Origin: Bacteroidales bacterium
GTDB taxonomy: Bacteria; Bacteroidota; Bacteroidia; Bacteroidales; Bacteroidaceae
NCBI GenBank assembly: GCA_030532685.1
Contig: JAUNKN010000002.1
Coordinates: 114,207 to 147,900, forward strand
Reading direction: 5' to 3'
Length of the DNA: 33,694 nucleotides
The translations under genes were made by a program, and so were the position numbers. The notes below the pieces were generated by a model. The model did no database searches. It saw only the letters and a list, made by a program, of their open reading frames with translations, and was not told where the DNA came from. Shown here in pieces: positions 8,282 through 17,265 of this stretch. Within the stretch, counting starts at the first letter, position 1. Each line of letters begins with the position of its first letter.

Positions 8282-8525
8282 CTTTCATTGCTTCCACTCT
8301 GTGTTGCAACAGCTTGAAAACGAGGGAGAAAGTGTGTGGAGGCAAACGGCAGTGCCCCTTCCATAATGTGGATGCTGTGTTGAGGGGGAGAAAGGGTTTG
8401 AGAAATTCATTTGTTCACAATACAGGAAGCAGTGGAAGTAGGTGGAAGCGTGGAAATGGCGAACTTCCACACTTTATTTTCTTGAAAAATAGAGTGTTGT
8501 CTATGGGTGTGGAAACAGTGGAAGC
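8282..8525. repeat. Three copies of the GGAAGCAGTGGAAG motif family
   Basis: CTTTCATTGCTTCCACTCT at 8282-8300 (plus-strand reading, two mismatches to the 33139 copy), GGAAGCAGTGGAAG at 8425-8438 and GGAAACAGTGGAAGC at 8511-8525 belong to one family. The motif is two GTGGAAG-like heptamers spaced by two bases. Other copies are at 17251-17265, 33139-33157 and 33344-33357, all intergenic. Confidence 0.6.
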
Positions 8526-8698
8526 CAAAAACAAGGTACTAATAGGAGTGTGCGTGAAGTGAGGCTGGAATGTTGCCTTGAGAGCAACTTTGATAATGTC
8601 TTTTGACGGAAGGAGGAGCGTGGAGAAGGAGTTGTCGAGTGGCGGTTTTGATTTTACAGCCGATATCGTGTGCTTCTCCTGCCATTTCTGTAGGTTTA

Positions 8699-8730
8699 TT
8701 TGTCGCTCTGTGGGCTTTTTGCTATCTTTG
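8699..8730 (+). promoter_or_regulatory. Promoter of the GH27 gene
   Basis: TTTG at 8699-8702 and TATCTTTG at 8723-8730, spaced 20 bases, match the Bacteroidota consensus exactly. The start codon lies 37 bases downstream of the -7 box, which argues against any longer N-terminus. Confidence 0.75.
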
Positions 8731-8767
8731 CTCCGCAAAATATTTGAAAAACCACACTCTATCGATT

Positions 8768-11395
8768 ATGAAAAGGAATTTTACCCTCGCGGCGATGTTA
8801 CTCACCATGATGGCAGCACAAGCAGCTCATATCAACCTGCCCACTGCTTCGCCAGGTACAAGTATCGTCCCACTTTCTACGCTCGATCTCAGCAATGTGA
8901 CCGTGGGATGGGGAACCCTCAAGGCTAATAAGAGTATTGATGGCAATACGCTTACCATCAACGACGACACCTATGAGAGTGGACTTGGCGTACACGCTAA
9001 CTCCAAGGTGATAGTGCGTCTGAACGATGCTACGCATTTTCGCTGTTTGGCGGGTATGGATGCCGAAAGCCCCAATAAACCCTATCACTCCATCGTGGAC
9101 TATCGAGTGGTGCTTGTCAAGGCCGATGGTACTCGCGAAGTAGCCAAAGAGGGTACGGCAAAGCTGGGCGATGAGGCTGTAAAAATCGATATGAACGTGC
9201 AGGGATATCAGTTTTTGGTGCTCGAGGCCAATGCTGGTGCCAACGATTGGGGCGACCATTTCGACTGGGCCAATGCGCACTTCGTGGTCAAGGCCGGTGG
9301 AACAGCACCCGCCACAGCCCCTTCCTTGGCTGCCAATTTGATCGTGCTTCCCACGGCTCCTGCTGGGCAGGAAATAGTACCGCTCTCTTCGCTCGACTTG
9401 AAGCATATAGAAAATGGTTGGAACAAGGTTCAGAAAAACAAGAGCATAGAGGGCAATGTGCTCTCCGTAGCGGGCAAAACCTACGCCAGCGGTGTGGGGG
9501 TGCATGCGCGATCTCGTGCTGTTGTGAAACTCAATGGAGCGGTGACGCGCTTTGTCTGCGTGGCAGGTATCGACGATGAAACGGAAACCAAGGTACCTCC
9601 TCGTGTCAAATTTACGGTGGCTCTGCGCGGTGAGAATGGACACGAAATGGTGGTCAAGGAAAGCGAAGCCTTCCGTGGGCAGGAGTTTCCTATCGATGTC
9701 GATGTGAATGGCTGGAAGTACCTCATTCTTGAAGTGCATCCTCTCGAAACATCAGAGAATGACCACTTCGACTGGGCGCACGCTTATTTCGTGTATCAAG
9801 AGCAAAATTCCACTCGCCCCGCACTCGTCGACCCAACCATTCTGGACAATCCTTTGGCCTGCGCCACCACAACTTTCTCACAGCCAGGCGTGCGCTATAT
9901 GCACAAGGTGCGCTTGAATAGAGAAACGGCTCAAGCCACTGCTACCGACTTGCCTCCAGGTTTGAGTTGGAATGCCAAGCGTAAGTTGGTTGAGGGCAAG
10001 GTGGCAGCAGAAGGAAACTATACTTACAACATCGTTGTGACCGAAGGAAAAGAGAAAACCGTGCAGCCCATTTCGCTCACCGTGAGCAGTCGCCTTCCAC
10101 AGCCTACTCCCTTCATGGGCTGGCTCTCGTGGAACGTGATCGAGGGCGATGTGTCCAACAAGGTCATTGAGACCGTGGCCGACCACATGGTGAAACAGGG
10201 CATTCGCGATGCGGGCTACAATTACCTCGTTATCGACGACTTGTGGCATGCCGATGCACGCCACCCCAACAAGCGTCCCAAGGAACATCCTGTGAAATTC
10301 CCTAAGGGCATGAAAGCTGCGGCCGACTATGTGCACAGTAAGGGCTTGAAGTTTGGTATCTATTCCGATGCCGCTCCTCGCACTTGTGCGGGAGCTTTTG
10401 GCTCGTATGGCTATGAAGAAATCGACGCCAAGCAATATGCAGAATGGGAAGTAGACCTCTTGAAGTATGACTACTGCCACGCACCTGCCGATCGCGAAAC
10501 CGCCAAGGTGCGCTACAAAGCGATGGGCGATGCCCTGAAAAATTCCGGCCGAGACATTCTGTTCTACATGTGTGAATGGGGCGTGCGCGAGCCTTGGAAG
10601 TGGGGTGCCGAAACGGGGGCCACGACTTGGCGTGCGACCTACGATACGCGCGACTGCTGGACAGGTGTGAATGGAGGTATCGGTGTGTTGGAAAGCATCA
10701 AGGGCATGAAGGATATTTGGGCTTACTCCGGCGTGAACCGCTTCAACGATGCCGACATGATGTGTGTGGGCATCAACGGTAAGGGCAAGAGTAGCTCCGA
10801 TCTTGTGCCTGGAGGCCGCGGAAATGCAGGTATGACCAAAGATGAATACCGCACTCAGTTTGCTCTCTGGTGTATGTGGTCGTCGCCTTTGACCTTGTCT
10901 TTCGATATGACCAAACCCCTAAGCAAGGAGGATTTGGCGATTATCACCAACAAGGAACTCATTGGCATTAACCAAGATCGCATGGGGCAACAAGCCGAAT
11001 TGGTGAGCGAAAACAATCAATTCATTATTTTTGCCAAGGATTTGGAGAATGGCGATGTCGCCATCTCTGCGACCAATTTGGGGGCTACAGTTGCTTCGGT
11101 TACTTTCGATTTCTCGAAGATTGCAGCTCTGGAGCCTTCGGCAACTTATTACCTGAACGATCTGTGGAACGCCAAGGATAAGGGCGATGTGGCCGTGAAG
11201 GGCAGTCATACAGTGCGTGTCAATTCGCATGCCACTGTGGTTTATCGTTTGTCCACCCGTCCCTCTCGTTTGTCGTCTCTTCGCGCAGACAATGCGGCCT
11301 CTTCTACACTTTCCTATGATTTGGCGGGTCGCCCCCTTGCGGCCGATGCTTCGGGAATTCATGTGGGCCAAAAAGGTAAGTATATCATTCGCTAA
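8768..11395 (+). CDS. Secreted GH27 alpha-galactosidase-like enzyme with two NPCBM modules
   Basis: An 875-residue exported glycosidase. A signal peptide (1-20) is followed by two NPCBM carbohydrate-binding modules (about 23-176 and 192-344; each has a VGVHA-type motif and ends HFDWA.A.F), a short putative Ig-like segment (about 360-440), and a GH27/melibiase barrel (about 448-745). The barrel opens with FMGWLSWN, has the nucleophile motif KYDYC (D568) and the acid/base region FNDADMM (probably D663). A beta-sandwich follows (about 745-828), then a C-terminal tail with the pattern YDLxGR...GI..GxKGK.IIR, like Por-secretion (T9SS) cargo. GH27 enzymes release terminal alpha-galactose or alpha-N-acetylgalactosamine; which one cannot be told here. 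Start chosen at MKRNFTLAAM after a clear promoter; in-frame codons from 8603 precede that promoter. Confidence 0.9.
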   Translation: MKRNFTLAAMLLTMMAAQAAHINLPTASPGTSIVPLSTLDLSNVTVGWGTLKANKSIDGNTLTINDDTYESGLGVHANSKVIVRLNDATHFRCLAGMDAESPNKPYHSIVDYRVVLVKADGTREVAKEGTAKLGDEAVKIDMNVQGYQFLVLEANAGANDWGDHFDWANAHFVVKAGGTAPATAPSLAANLIVLPTAPAGQEIVPLSSLDLKHIENGWNKVQKNKSIEGNVLSVAGKTYASGVGVHARSRAVVKLNGAVTRFVCVAGIDDETETKVPPRVKFTVALRGENGHEMVVKESEAFRGQEFPIDVDVNGWKYLILEVHPLETSENDHFDWAHAYFVYQEQNSTRPALVDPTILDNPLACATTTFSQPGVRYMHKVRLNRETAQATATDLPPGLSWNAKRKLVEGKVAAEGNYTYNIVVTEGKEKTVQPISLTVSSRLPQPTPFMGWLSWNVIEGDVSNKVIETVADHMVKQGIRDAGYNYLVIDDLWHADARHPNKRPKEHPVKFPKGMKAAADYVHSKGLKFGIYSDAAPRTCAGAFGSYGYEEIDAKQYAEWEVDLLKYDYCHAPADRETAKVRYKAMGDALKNSGRDILFYMCEWGVREPWKWGAETGATTWRATYDTRDCWTGVNGGIGVLESIKGMKDIWAYSGVNRFNDADMMCVGINGKGKSSSDLVPGGRGNAGMTKDEYRTQFALWCMWSSPLTLSFDMTKPLSKEDLAIITNKELIGINQDRMGQQAELVSENNQFIIFAKDLENGDVAISATNLGATVASVTFDFSKIAALEPSATYYLNDLWNAKDKGDVAVKGSHTVRVNSHATVVYRLSTRPSRLSSLRADNAASSTLSYDLAGRPLAADASGIHVGQKGKYIIR

Positions 11396-11418
11396 AATAG
11401 ACGAATAGGATGCAACGC

Positions 11419-11452
11419 TCCCCTACTTCATTGCATGGAGTAGGGGATTTTT
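11419..11452 (+). terminator. Terminator of the GH27 gene
   Basis: A 9-bp perfect stem, TCCCCTACT (11419-11427) with AGTAGGGGA (11439-11447), is followed by TTTTTG about 20 bases after the stop codon. Confidence 0.85.
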
Positions 11453-11535
11453 GTTCGTTTTTACCTTGAAATTGCTAAGCTATGGTATCAGAAATCGACA
11501 ATAGGAAAGTTTTTTGCTTTTTTTCTGTCGTTTTG

Positions 11536-11567
11536 TTTGGAGAAATGTGTTGTTAAGCGTATCTTTG
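11536..11567 (+). promoter_or_regulatory. Upstream promoter of the alkaline phosphatase gene
   Basis: TTTG at 11536-11539 and TATCTTTG at 11560-11567, spaced 20 bases, fit the Bacteroidota consensus exactly. It would give a leader of about 130 bases before the start codon. Confidence 0.7.
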
Positions 11568-11609
11568 CAATGTGTTTTTCATAGTATTAGATTTAAGGTT
11601 AACAAGGTT

Positions 11610-11637
11610 GGGATACGGCGGTATCCCATTTTTTTTT
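11610..11637 (+). terminator. Leader terminator (possible attenuator) of the alkaline phosphatase gene
   Basis: GGGATAC (11610-11616) pairs with GTATCCC (11621-11627) around a 4-base loop and is followed by A and nine T (11629-11637). It lies between the consensus promoter and the coding start, so most transcripts from that promoter could end here. No alternative antiterminator fold was worked out. Confidence 0.7.
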
Positions 11638-11669
11638 GCTCTTGCGATAAGTAATCTCCAAGAAAATAG

Positions 11670-11677
11670 TAATTTTG
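11670..11677 (+). promoter_or_regulatory. Second -7-like box before the alkaline phosphatase gene
   Basis: TAATTTTG matches TAnnTTTG 26 bases before the start codon, but has no TTTG at the proper distance upstream. If active, it would bypass the leader terminator. Confidence 0.4.
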
Positions 11678-11703
11678 CTCATCATTCAAAATTACATACT
11701 TGT

Positions 11704-13119
11704 ATGAAACGTCACTTACTTTCCCTCTTCTTCTTTTGTGTTGCCTTAGTACTTTGGGCCGGCAAAGCACCTAAATATGTGTTCTATTTCATTGGCGATG
11801 GTATGAGCCTGAATCAAGTCAATGGTACCGAAGCTTATTTGGCTGCTTTGGAAGGACGCATTGGTGCGAAACCTTTGGGCTTTGCGAGCTTTCCTTACTT
11901 AGCCGTGGCTACCACGCAATCTTTCTCTAATGGTATCACGGACTCGGCAGCCGCAGGAACCGCTTTGGCTACGGGGCGCAAAACTTATAACAATTGCATT
12001 GGTTTGCTTCCCGATAGTGTGACTCCCATTACTTCTATCGCGGTTTGGGCCAAGGATGCCGGTGCGGCTGTGGGTGTAGCGACGAGTGTGAGTGTGGATC
12101 ACGCTACCCCTGCGTCGTTTTATGCGCATCAGACGCATAGAAAGAAGTATTATCAGATTGGGCAAGACCTGACGCGTTCTAACTTTGACTTCTTTGCAGG
12201 GAGCGATTTTCTTAAACCCAAGAATCCCATTGCAGGGCAGCCCGATTTGTACGCGCAGTGCAAGGCTGCTGGTTTCACTATTGTTCGTGGCGTGAAGGAG
12301 TATGAAGCGACAAAAGGCAAAGCCGACCGCATCATCTTGTTGCAAACCGAAGCCGAAAGTCAGCGCGACCGTTCCTCGCTTTCTTATGCAATCGATCGCC
12401 GTCCTGGCGATATGACGCTGACCGATGTGACGCGTGCTACGATCGATTTCCTGAGCAAAAAGAACCCTGAGAAGTTCTTTTGCATGATTGAAGGGGGAAA
12501 AATCGACTGGGCTTGCCACACCAACGATGCCGCAACGGCTTTCCAAGAGGTTGTCGATTTTGACCAAGCTATCAGCGAGGCGGTAGCCTTTTATCGTCAG
12601 CATCCCGACGAAACGCTTATTGTTGTAACGGCCGACCACGAAACGGGCGGTTTAGCGCTGGGTAATAGCGATTATACGCAACATTTGCATTTGTTGCAGT
12701 ATCAACGCATGAGTAGCTACGACTATTCGAAGCATCTTTTGAGGCTTCAAAAGGAGCGTGGCGAGAAGTTCTCGTTTGAGGATGTTCGTCAAGATCTCCG
12801 TGCAAACTTTGGTTTTTGGGATAAAGTGTCGATCAGCGCTAAACAAGAAGAGTCGCTCCGTGCGGCTTACGATAAAATGATGGCCCACAAGGATAAGAAT
12901 GCTAAGAGCATGTATGCTTCGGAGATAGAGATCGCCGATTTAGCCAAGCGTATCTTAAGCAGCAATGCACATCTGGGCTGGTCTTCGGGCAACCACACCA
13001 ATGCCTACGTACCTGTATATGCCATTGGGGCGGGAGCAGAAGCTTTCCGAGGTCGCATTGACAATACGGAGATACCCCGTACCATTGCTCGATTGGCAGG
13101 TTATAAGATGCCTCAGTGA
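11704..13119 (+). CDS. Secreted alkaline phosphatase, PhoA superfamily
   Basis: A 471-residue exported phosphomonoesterase that should release inorganic phosphate in the periplasm or outside the cell. The signal peptide is about 1-20. The two-zinc/one-magnesium site is complete: D32 in FIGDGMS, the phospho-accepting Ser in GITDSAAAGTALATG (S81), EGGKIDWACHTND (E263, D268, H272), TADHETGG (D311, H312) and SSGNHTNAYVPVYA (H431). The start is the Met before KRHLLSLFF; in-frame codons back to 11572 precede a hairpin and a promoter and would break the signal peptide. Unlike its GH27 and M60 neighbours it ends RLAGYKMPQ, without a sorting tail. It has its own promoter and terminator. Confidence 0.93.
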   Translation: MKRHLLSLFFFCVALVLWAGKAPKYVFYFIGDGMSLNQVNGTEAYLAALEGRIGAKPLGFASFPYLAVATTQSFSNGITDSAAAGTALATGRKTYNNCIGLLPDSVTPITSIAVWAKDAGAAVGVATSVSVDHATPASFYAHQTHRKKYYQIGQDLTRSNFDFFAGSDFLKPKNPIAGQPDLYAQCKAAGFTIVRGVKEYEATKGKADRIILLQTEAESQRDRSSLSYAIDRRPGDMTLTDVTRATIDFLSKKNPEKFFCMIEGGKIDWACHTNDAATAFQEVVDFDQAISEAVAFYRQHPDETLIVVTADHETGGLALGNSDYTQHLHLLQYQRMSSYDYSKHLLRLQKERGEKFSFEDVRQDLRANFGFWDKVSISAKQEESLRAAYDKMMAHKDKNAKSMYASEIEIADLAKRILSSNAHLGWSSGNHTNAYVPVYAIGAGAEAFRGRIDNTEIPRTIARLAGYKMPQ

Positions 13120-13149
13120 ATAAGGCTTTTCGGAAAAATAGATGATATC

Positions 13150-13197
13150 GCGTCGTGGGATACCTCACTCATTGAGGTTTCTCGCGACGCTTTTTTT
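13150..13197 (+). terminator. Terminator of the alkaline phosphatase gene
   Basis: GCGTCG (13150-13155) pairs with CGACGC (13185-13190), an inner CCTCA/TGAGG stem stacks within, and seven T follow. It starts about 30 bases after the stop codon. Confidence 0.8.
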
Positions 13198-13246
13198 GAG
13201 AAAGGGAAGTGTGGGATGTGTGAAAGGGTACAAAAGAAAAGAAATC

Positions 13247-13278
13247 CTTGTCTTGTTGATGTGAAATGATTACTTTTG
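13247..13278 (+). promoter_or_regulatory. Promoter of the M60 peptidase gene
   Basis: CTTG at 13247-13250 (one base off TTTG) and TACTTTTG at 13271-13278 are spaced 20 bases apart. The start codon lies 33 bases downstream of the -7 box. Confidence 0.65.
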
Positions 13279-13311
13279 CAACACAGACAAACCAAAACTA
13301 TTGTAATAACT

Positions 13312-16300
13312 ATGAGGTACATTTACGCCGTGCTACTCTCCCTCTTTGCTTGGAGTGTCGGGGGAAGCACTCTTTTCGCTCAAAGCGAAAGCCTTTCTCA
13401 TCAGGATGATATGGCCTGCCCCCATTGTCGTCACAAAGCTATGGAGGCGCAGGAGAAAGGGGGAGAAAGCGCCCAACCCCAAGTTCTTCGTACAAAAGCT
13501 CAAGCTCCTACGCGCACTTTGGTGACGACTTTTAAGTCGGGACAGGTGTATCGCTTGAAGAGCATGCGCAATCAGTATTTGCGCGAAAACGATCAACATT
13601 CTTGTGTGACAGGCGCCTTGTCTAGTGGTGTCGATTTTGCTGCGGCTTGGATTTTGGAAAAATCGGGACAAGGCTATACCTTGCGCAATGCCAATACAGG
13701 GCGTCTTTTGCAAGATAGCGATAAGGACGAGGTACAGCTGACGACCAGTACCAATGCTGTAGAGTTCTATATTCGCAAGAGCAACAAGCATGCTGGTAAG
13801 TATCAACTGAGTTGGAAAACCGATTTTTCGGGAAAGAATTGCCTGCACGAGGCTTCCTTGAACCGTGTGGTACGTTGGCGTGCCGAAGATCACGATACTT
13901 ACTCTAATTGGACGATTGAGGAGGCCAGCAACATTACTCCTGCTCAGGTGCGTCAACACCTCGCCGCAAACTCTTCTTATGCTAGCGACATCACTTCGGG
14001 TAAAACTTACCGTTTTGTGAATGCTGCCTATGGAGATTATGCTTTGACTGTCGACTATTTTACGGGGGAAGTTTCTGCTAAACCAACAGACAAAGGAGCA
14101 CTCGGACAAGTCTGGAAAGTAGAATCTGTTTCAGGTAAGTGGAAGATTTCTTCAGTGGTGAGTGGCGACAATATCCTTGATCAAAGAACTCGTTCTGCAG
14201 CCTACACTGCGGGTGATAGAGAGTTTGCTTTCCGCATGGTAAAGCACAATAATTGGACCACGAGCTTTGCTTTTGGAGGCACTTTTTTCCTTCACACAGA
14301 CCAAGGACGTTCTGTCGTGGCATGGTATGACGATCAGCCTGCTTCACGTTGGTACTTGGAGCCTGTTGAGGTAAATGCCGAAGAGCTGAAACAGGCTAAG
14401 GAACACTTGACAAGCACCAAGGAACTAGCGAAGAATGCCGAATCGATTAGCACCAAGTTGGGGCAATTCTTTGCCGACAAGGCTTGTACGAAGCTCGTCG
14501 ATGCCTACGCTGGCGTGAGCAATGAAGCACTTGTTGCTGCGATGAAAAATGCTGGTTTGCCAGAGCAGATGCAGCAAATGGCTGTGCGCGTCAAGACGGG
14601 AATGTGGCAAGAGCATGTTGAGGCTAACCGCTTGGAGAAGGATTTCCGCATTGCCGATTATCAAGCCTATAGTGATCATATCAAGTGGCATCAAGGACAT
14701 CTCGTAGGTACGGGATTTCGCTTCTCTCGCCTCACAAGTCCCACGGGTATCACTGTCGATGCAGGGCAATCTGCCTACATTTTTGTTGATCAGGCTGCTC
14801 CGGTTGGTTGTACACTAGCCGCCGAGTTGGTGCAAGGTTTCAATACCACAGGGCATCAAATACCGCTCAAGCCTGGCTTTAATGTAGTGTCTGCACTCGA
14901 ACCTGCTCATATCTACATCTATTACAACGTAGATAATGTTCAGAAAAAACTTGCAGACTGCCCCAATATTAAGATTCACATTGAAGGTGGCCGTACCAAT
15001 GGCTATTTCGATGCCAGTCGCCACTCCAATGAGGATTGGACCTTGATGAAACGATTGGGTTCCTTGGGATATTTGAAGGACGAAACGCTTCGCCTCAAGT
15101 CTACCTATTATTGCATGAGCTTGCACTTGGATCAAGCTAAGGCTTCGGAAGCTCGTGGTGATTGGAGTTATAGAGGTGTGTATCGTGGTCTTACGGGCAT
15201 TCTTGGGAAAATGGATGCCATTAATAAGATGGAGCGTGAACTCATCGGAGCGGCGCAATATTACGACCGTTTCAACTGCATGCACTTCGCCTCTTCCAAT
15301 GGTCAGCATGATTTCCTCTATGCTACAAACTATGGTATTTATTTGAAGAACGCGGGTACGTTCCTCAATTATAAGACTTATACTGAGGGAAGAGAGAATT
15401 ATGGCGGCGGCGATCTTTGGGCCGTAGCACACGAAACAGGACACCATTTCCAGCGCCTTTTTGACCTTACGGTCTGTGTGGAGAGTTCGGTGAATCTTTT
15501 CTCCAATATTGCAGTGTTCAATCAGGGGTCTAATGTGAGCCGTGGCCCTTCCATGTTGCACTTTGTTGATCAGTTCAATAAAAATGTGTCTTGGATAGAT
15601 CGCACCTTGGCTGATCGTATTTTGCCTTATTATCAGCTCTGGCTCTACTTCGAGCACCTTGGACATCATCCCAATTTCTACAAGGAGCTTTGTGACAAAT
15701 TCCGTGTAAGTCCCATCGAAAAGGGAGATGCCAATACCGACTACTTGAAGTTTGCGCGCACGGTGTGTGATGTCGTGCAAGAAGACTTGACAGAGTTCTT
15801 TGAATTCCATGGCTTCTTGAACAAGACAAAGGTTGGCAATCAGAAAATGACTTGGGGCGATCCTTTCTACGATAAATACTATGGTCCTAAGCCCATTTTG
15901 ATTAGCGCCAGCAGTATTGACGCTACGCGTCGCCACATGGCTAAGTATGACAAGAAGTCTGCTCGCAACCTCCTCTTTATTGACGATCGCATCCGCAAGT
16001 ATGCTGCTACCCACGAAGGTGCTCGCAATGGGCAAATGAAGTGGGGTACCACAGACAAAGTATTCCCTGGCGTACCTAATAGTGTGGGAGAGGTAGGTAT
16101 GTTCCATGACTTTGCCAAGGATGCAACTACCGCTACGATAACCGAAGCCAAACTCACGGGGCGCACCGTCCATGTAAAGGGAAGTGGTATTGTAGGCTAC
16201 AAGGTTTACGATGCTCATGGCCGTTTGGCTTACGTTTCCAATCGTAACACCTTTATATTGCCCACTACGCTCGATTTGGCCAAGCTGGAAGTGAAAGTGG

Positions 16301-16512
16301 GGGCAGGTAATGGCGACGAAATTACTATTATTAAGGAAGGTCGCGTGCTTGATAAGTTCGTCTTGACGGGCATTGTTGAGACAGAAATCGATGCTCCAGC
16401 CAGCGTGCATAATGCAACTGACACTCCTGTATATGATCTTACGGGACGTCGTGTTCAACCTACGCAGGGTGGTATTTACATTCAAGCCGGAAAAATCAAG
16501 ATTGCTCGCTAA
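13312..16512 (+). CDS. Large secreted M60-type zinc metallopeptidase
   Basis: A 1066-residue exported protein. The signal peptide is about 1-23. Two ricin-like/beta-trefoil-type segments follow (about 74-205 and 228-352, each with GKTYR/GQVYRL starts and W.IE or WYLEP ends), then a helical linker (353-440) and an M60/enhancin-like peptidase region (about 460-800). The zinc site is HETGHH (H707, E708, H711), with E724 in CVESSVNLFS as the likely third ligand. M60 peptidases attack O-glycosylated proteins such as mucins. The C-terminus (about 1039-1066) has VYDLTGRR...GGIYIQAGK and ends IAR, matching the tail of the GH27 enzyme and Por-secretion cargo. A CPHC pair (36-39) just after the signal peptide is odd. 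Start chosen at MRYIYAVLL behind its promoter. Confidence 0.88.
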   Translation: MRYIYAVLLSLFAWSVGGSTLFAQSESLSHQDDMACPHCRHKAMEAQEKGGESAQPQVLRTKAQAPTRTLVTTFKSGQVYRLKSMRNQYLRENDQHSCVTGALSSGVDFAAAWILEKSGQGYTLRNANTGRLLQDSDKDEVQLTTSTNAVEFYIRKSNKHAGKYQLSWKTDFSGKNCLHEASLNRVVRWRAEDHDTYSNWTIEEASNITPAQVRQHLAANSSYASDITSGKTYRFVNAAYGDYALTVDYFTGEVSAKPTDKGALGQVWKVESVSGKWKISSVVSGDNILDQRTRSAAYTAGDREFAFRMVKHNNWTTSFAFGGTFFLHTDQGRSVVAWYDDQPASRWYLEPVEVNAEELKQAKEHLTSTKELAKNAESISTKLGQFFADKACTKLVDAYAGVSNEALVAAMKNAGLPEQMQQMAVRVKTGMWQEHVEANRLEKDFRIADYQAYSDHIKWHQGHLVGTGFRFSRLTSPTGITVDAGQSAYIFVDQAAPVGCTLAAELVQGFNTTGHQIPLKPGFNVVSALEPAHIYIYYNVDNVQKKLADCPNIKIHIEGGRTNGYFDASRHSNEDWTLMKRLGSLGYLKDETLRLKSTYYCMSLHLDQAKASEARGDWSYRGVYRGLTGILGKMDAINKMERELIGAAQYYDRFNCMHFASSNGQHDFLYATNYGIYLKNAGTFLNYKTYTEGRENYGGGDLWAVAHETGHHFQRLFDLTVCVESSVNLFSNIAVFNQGSNVSRGPSMLHFVDQFNKNVSWIDRTLADRILPYYQLWLYFEHLGHHPNFYKELCDKFRVSPIEKGDANTDYLKFARTVCDVVQEDLTEFFEFHGFLNKTKVGNQKMTWGDPFYDKYYGPKPILISASSIDATRRHMAKYDKKSARNLLFIDDRIRKYAATHEGARNGQMKWGTTDKVFPGVPNSVGEVGMFHDFAKDATTATITEAKLTGRTVHVKGSGIVGYKVYDAHGRLAYVSNRNTFILPTTLDLAKLEVKVGAGNGDEITIIKEGRVLDKFVLTGIVETEIDAPASVHNATDTPVYDLTGRRVQPTQGGIYIQAGKIKIAR

Positions 16513-16537
16513 TTCTCTTCTCTTTTCATCGTGATGA

Positions 16538-16575
16538 AAGCCCAGGTTCTCCTATTTTGGAAACCTGGGCTTTTG
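16538..16575 (+). terminator. Terminator of the M60 peptidase gene
   Basis: An 11-bp perfect stem, AAGCCCAGGTT (16538-16548) with AACCTGGGCTT (16562-16572), is followed by a short T run about 25 bases after the stop codon. Confidence 0.85.
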
Positions 16576-16744
16576 CTTAGCTTACTATGCAATAAATGAT
16601 GATTGGAGCGTGGAATAAGAAGAAAAAGAAATTTTCTTGATAAAAAGGAGGTAAAATGTTTGGTGGATGATGAAAAAAGTGCTTCCTTTGCACTCGCAAA
16701 CAAGGCAATGCTTCCTCAGTTGAGTTTTGCTTTCGTTGGTAACT

Positions 16745-16818
16745 GGTGCGTTAGTTCAGTTGGTTAGAATACATGCCTGTCACGCATGGGGTCACGGGTT
16801 CGAGTCCCGTACGCACCG
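16745..16818 (+). tRNA. tRNA-Asp (GTC anticodon)
   Basis: A full cloverleaf can be drawn: acceptor GGTGCGT/ACGCACC (16745-16751 with 16811-16817), discriminator G16818, anticodon stem CATGC/GCATG (16772-16776 with 16784-16788) with loop CTGTCAC and anticodon GTC at 16779-16781, and a T arm ACGGG-TTCGAGT-CCCGT. CCA is not encoded (GCT follows). It decodes GAC and GAT. Confidence 0.96.
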
Positions 16819-17250
16819 CTACAAGAGTCTATTTTGATTTATCTCTTGTTTCTTTTAGTTCGTTCGCTGTAAAACAAAATAGTTTTGCAGCGTTTTTTTA
16901 TTGCTCAATTTGAGGAGAGTATGTCTTATGAAGAGTTGCTTGGATTTTGTGTGGTGAGGCAGGTGCTATCTTGTCCTTCTGTTTGAATTTGTTGGTGTAT
17001 CTCTCGTGTAGGGTATTTCTTTGTAGTTGTTTCGAGTAGGTGTAACGAAGCTCCCACTTAGGTAATTCTGCTTGCGAGTTTTATTTTTCTCGTTGCGACT
17101 TAGGTTTTTCTTGGTGCGACCTTCTTTCTGTTCGTTGCGCTCTTTCCTCTCTCCTCTCTCTTGTTGTTGGAATTTTTCATTATTTTCATCGATTGTAGAT
17201 AGGTGTATAGGCGATAACTTGAAGAGTTGTGGGATTGACACCGTTTTTTG

Positions 17251-17265
17251 CTTCCACTGCTTCCA
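17251..17265 (-). repeat. Copy of the GGAAGCAGTGGAAG motif family
   Basis: The plus strand reads CTTCCACTGCTTCCA preceded by TTTTTTG. The same 15 bases occur at 33139-33153, and the reverse complement (14 of 15 bases) at 8425-8438. Confidence 0.6.

Larger units (their letters stand above)
7765..8767. other. 1-kb non-coding, repeat-bearing gap
   Basis: No protein or RNA gene is supported; short open frames here have no recognisable content. It contains a long inverted-repeat element (8135-8188), an alternating CG/TATA tract (8247-8272), three copies of the GGAAGCAGTGGAAG motif family, and the GH27 promoter at its right end. The same kinds of element recur in the gaps at 16819-17626 and 32687-33694. 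Confidence 0.6.
11396..11703. other. Intergenic region with terminator, promoter and leader hairpin
   Basis: The 308 bases hold the GH27 terminator, a consensus promoter for the phosphatase gene, a second terminator-like hairpin downstream of that promoter, and a second -7-like box. No gene is present. Confidence 0.6.

Noticed and set aside
8603-8767. N-terminal extension of the GH27 protein
   Set aside because: The stretch contains the promoter, and the signal peptide begins only at 8768.
14815-16485. A 556-codon open frame antisense to the M60 peptidase gene
   Set aside because: Shadow of a real gene with signal peptide, zinc motif and sorting tail on the other strand.
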